Shown here: in pieces, positions 14,215 to 14,822 of the stretch
Layout of the letters: every line of letters begins with the position of its first letter
Position numbering within the stretch: the first letter of the stretch is position 1
Assembly (NCBI GenBank): GCA_900541015.1
Contig: UQIB01000042.1
Coordinates: forward strand, 1 to 14,822
Reading direction: 5' to 3'
DNA length: 14,822 nt
Source: an uncultured Collinsella sp.
GTDB lineage: Bacteria > Actinomycetota > Coriobacteriia > Coriobacteriales > Coriobacteriaceae
Made by a program: the position numbers and the translations under genes
Notes under the pieces: generated by a model
Database searches by the model: none
What the model was told of the DNA's origin: nothing
Seen by the model: the letters and a program-made list of their open reading frames with translations, nothing else

Positions 14215-14822
14215 ATGCCAAGCTGGAACATTCATATCGCTCAGACGGAGCGTTTGCTGGAGCGCACCGGTGCGCTTGCCAATAGCGTGCGCGATCGCAA
14301 TGCCTTTTTGTTTGGCTGCGTGGTTCCGGATATCTTCGTGGGCTATATGGTCCCTGGCATCGCCGATCCCATCCCGTACCGCATTACGCACTTTGCCAAG
14401 CCTGAGCCCATCCCTAAGCCTCGTGAGCATGAGTTCTGGGATACCTATGTGGCACCGTTGCTTAAAAGTTCGCCCATCGGTGCGCCGGCCGCGGCGACCT
14501 CGATTATCGAGGAACGCGAGCGACTGAACCGCGTGCACTATCCCCAGCGCTACAAGGATGCCGAGCCGGTTGCCGGTCCCGGCGCCTGTGAGTTCTCGCT
14601 TGCGTCCGAGGACGTGGCGCAGTCGTTGCTCGATTTGACACTGGGTGTCTGGTCGCATCTGGTGGCCGATACCGTATGGAATACGCGCGTGAATCAGTAC
14701 CTGGAGGTGCACGGCGGCAAGCCGTGCGAGGAGTTCCGCATTAAAAAGCAAGGCGACTTTGACTGGTTTGGCAAGACGCTGGGCATTGTTTCCATCCCGC
14801 GTGCGACCGATCGCCTGTATAC
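14215..14822 (+). CDS. Zinc-dependent phospholipase C-like protein (3' end outside the window)
   Basis: Open to the window edge, 202 codons seen. The sequence resembles the zinc-dependent phospholipase C family (PF00882 type), often found in anaerobic Gram-positives with no assigned role. Candidate metal ligands are His7 (WNIHIA), Asp39 (FGCVVPDI), His59 (ITHF), and His148 with Asp152 in the H-L-V-A-D pattern, which fits the family's H-x-x-x-D. No signal peptide is visible, so a secreted toxin-like role is unlikely. ATG 14215 follows a G-rich stretch (GGGGGTGG, 14205-14212). An in-frame ATG at 14203 is possible, and a TATAGT at about 14184-14189 could be a -10 giving a very short leader. Substrate and function are unproven. 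Confidence 0.75.
   Translation, partial: MPSWNIHIAQTERLLERTGALANSVRDRNAFLFGCVVPDIFVGYMVPGIADPIPYRITHFAKPEPIPKPREHEFWDTYVAPLLKSSPIGAPAAATSIIEERERLNRVHYPQRYKDAEPVAGPGACEFSLASEDVAQSLLDLTLGVWSHLVADTVWNTRVNQYLEVHGGKPCEEFRIKKQGDFDWFGKTLGIVSIPRATDRLY

Overview
The window looks like ordinary chromosome from a high-GC Gram-positive anaerobe. The best guess is a Collinsella-like member of the Coriobacteriia. This rests on strong G/C bias at third codon positions, the gene content (a DUF4012 surface protein, a phenylalanyl T-box, an ECF-type nickel importer) and the general look of the proteins. It is inference from memory, not a search. No phage, transposase, CRISPR array or integration site was seen.

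Layout. At the left edge a tRNA-Val(GAC) gene lies on the minus strand behind a recognisable promoter (26-158). Plus-strand genes follow: an EamA/DMT-family membrane transporter (390-1412), a 770-residue membrane-anchored DUF4012 protein (1562-3874), a terminator-like hairpin, and glmM for phosphoglucosamine mutase (3958-5289). A strong two-way terminator separates glmM from a convergent M32 metallocarboxypeptidase (5387-6961, minus strand). After the divergent intergenic region comes a complete phenylalanine T-box leader (about 7097-7379; specifier UUC, core with UGGU, mutually exclusive antiterminator and terminator). It controls pheS (7464-8540) and pheT (8721-11174). The pheS-pheT spacer is unusually long, 180 nt, and holds a large nested inverted repeat.

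A compact control region follows (11283-11363). The intrinsic terminator of pheST is physically overlapped by a sigma70-type promoter, and just downstream lies a perfect 8+8 bp inverted repeat matching the NikR-type operator GTGTTAC-N14-GTAACAC. It drives a three-gene ECF importer: nikMN fusion (11421-12506), nikQ (12478-13320) and nikO (13365-14135). The operator argues for nickel rather than cobalt as substrate. The window ends inside a gene for a zinc-dependent phospholipase C-like protein (14215 to the edge).

How the parts work together. pheST supplies Phe-tRNA(Phe) and is switched on when uncharged tRNA(Phe) binds the T-box. glmM makes glucosamine-1-phosphate for peptidoglycan. The nik operon imports metal and is probably shut off by Ni-NikR. 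The regulation can be read quite fully from the DNA. I did not find a clearly new multi-gene system. The items most worth a second look are the terminator/promoter/NikR-operator overlap, the folded pheS-pheT spacer, and the DUF4012 protein of unknown function.
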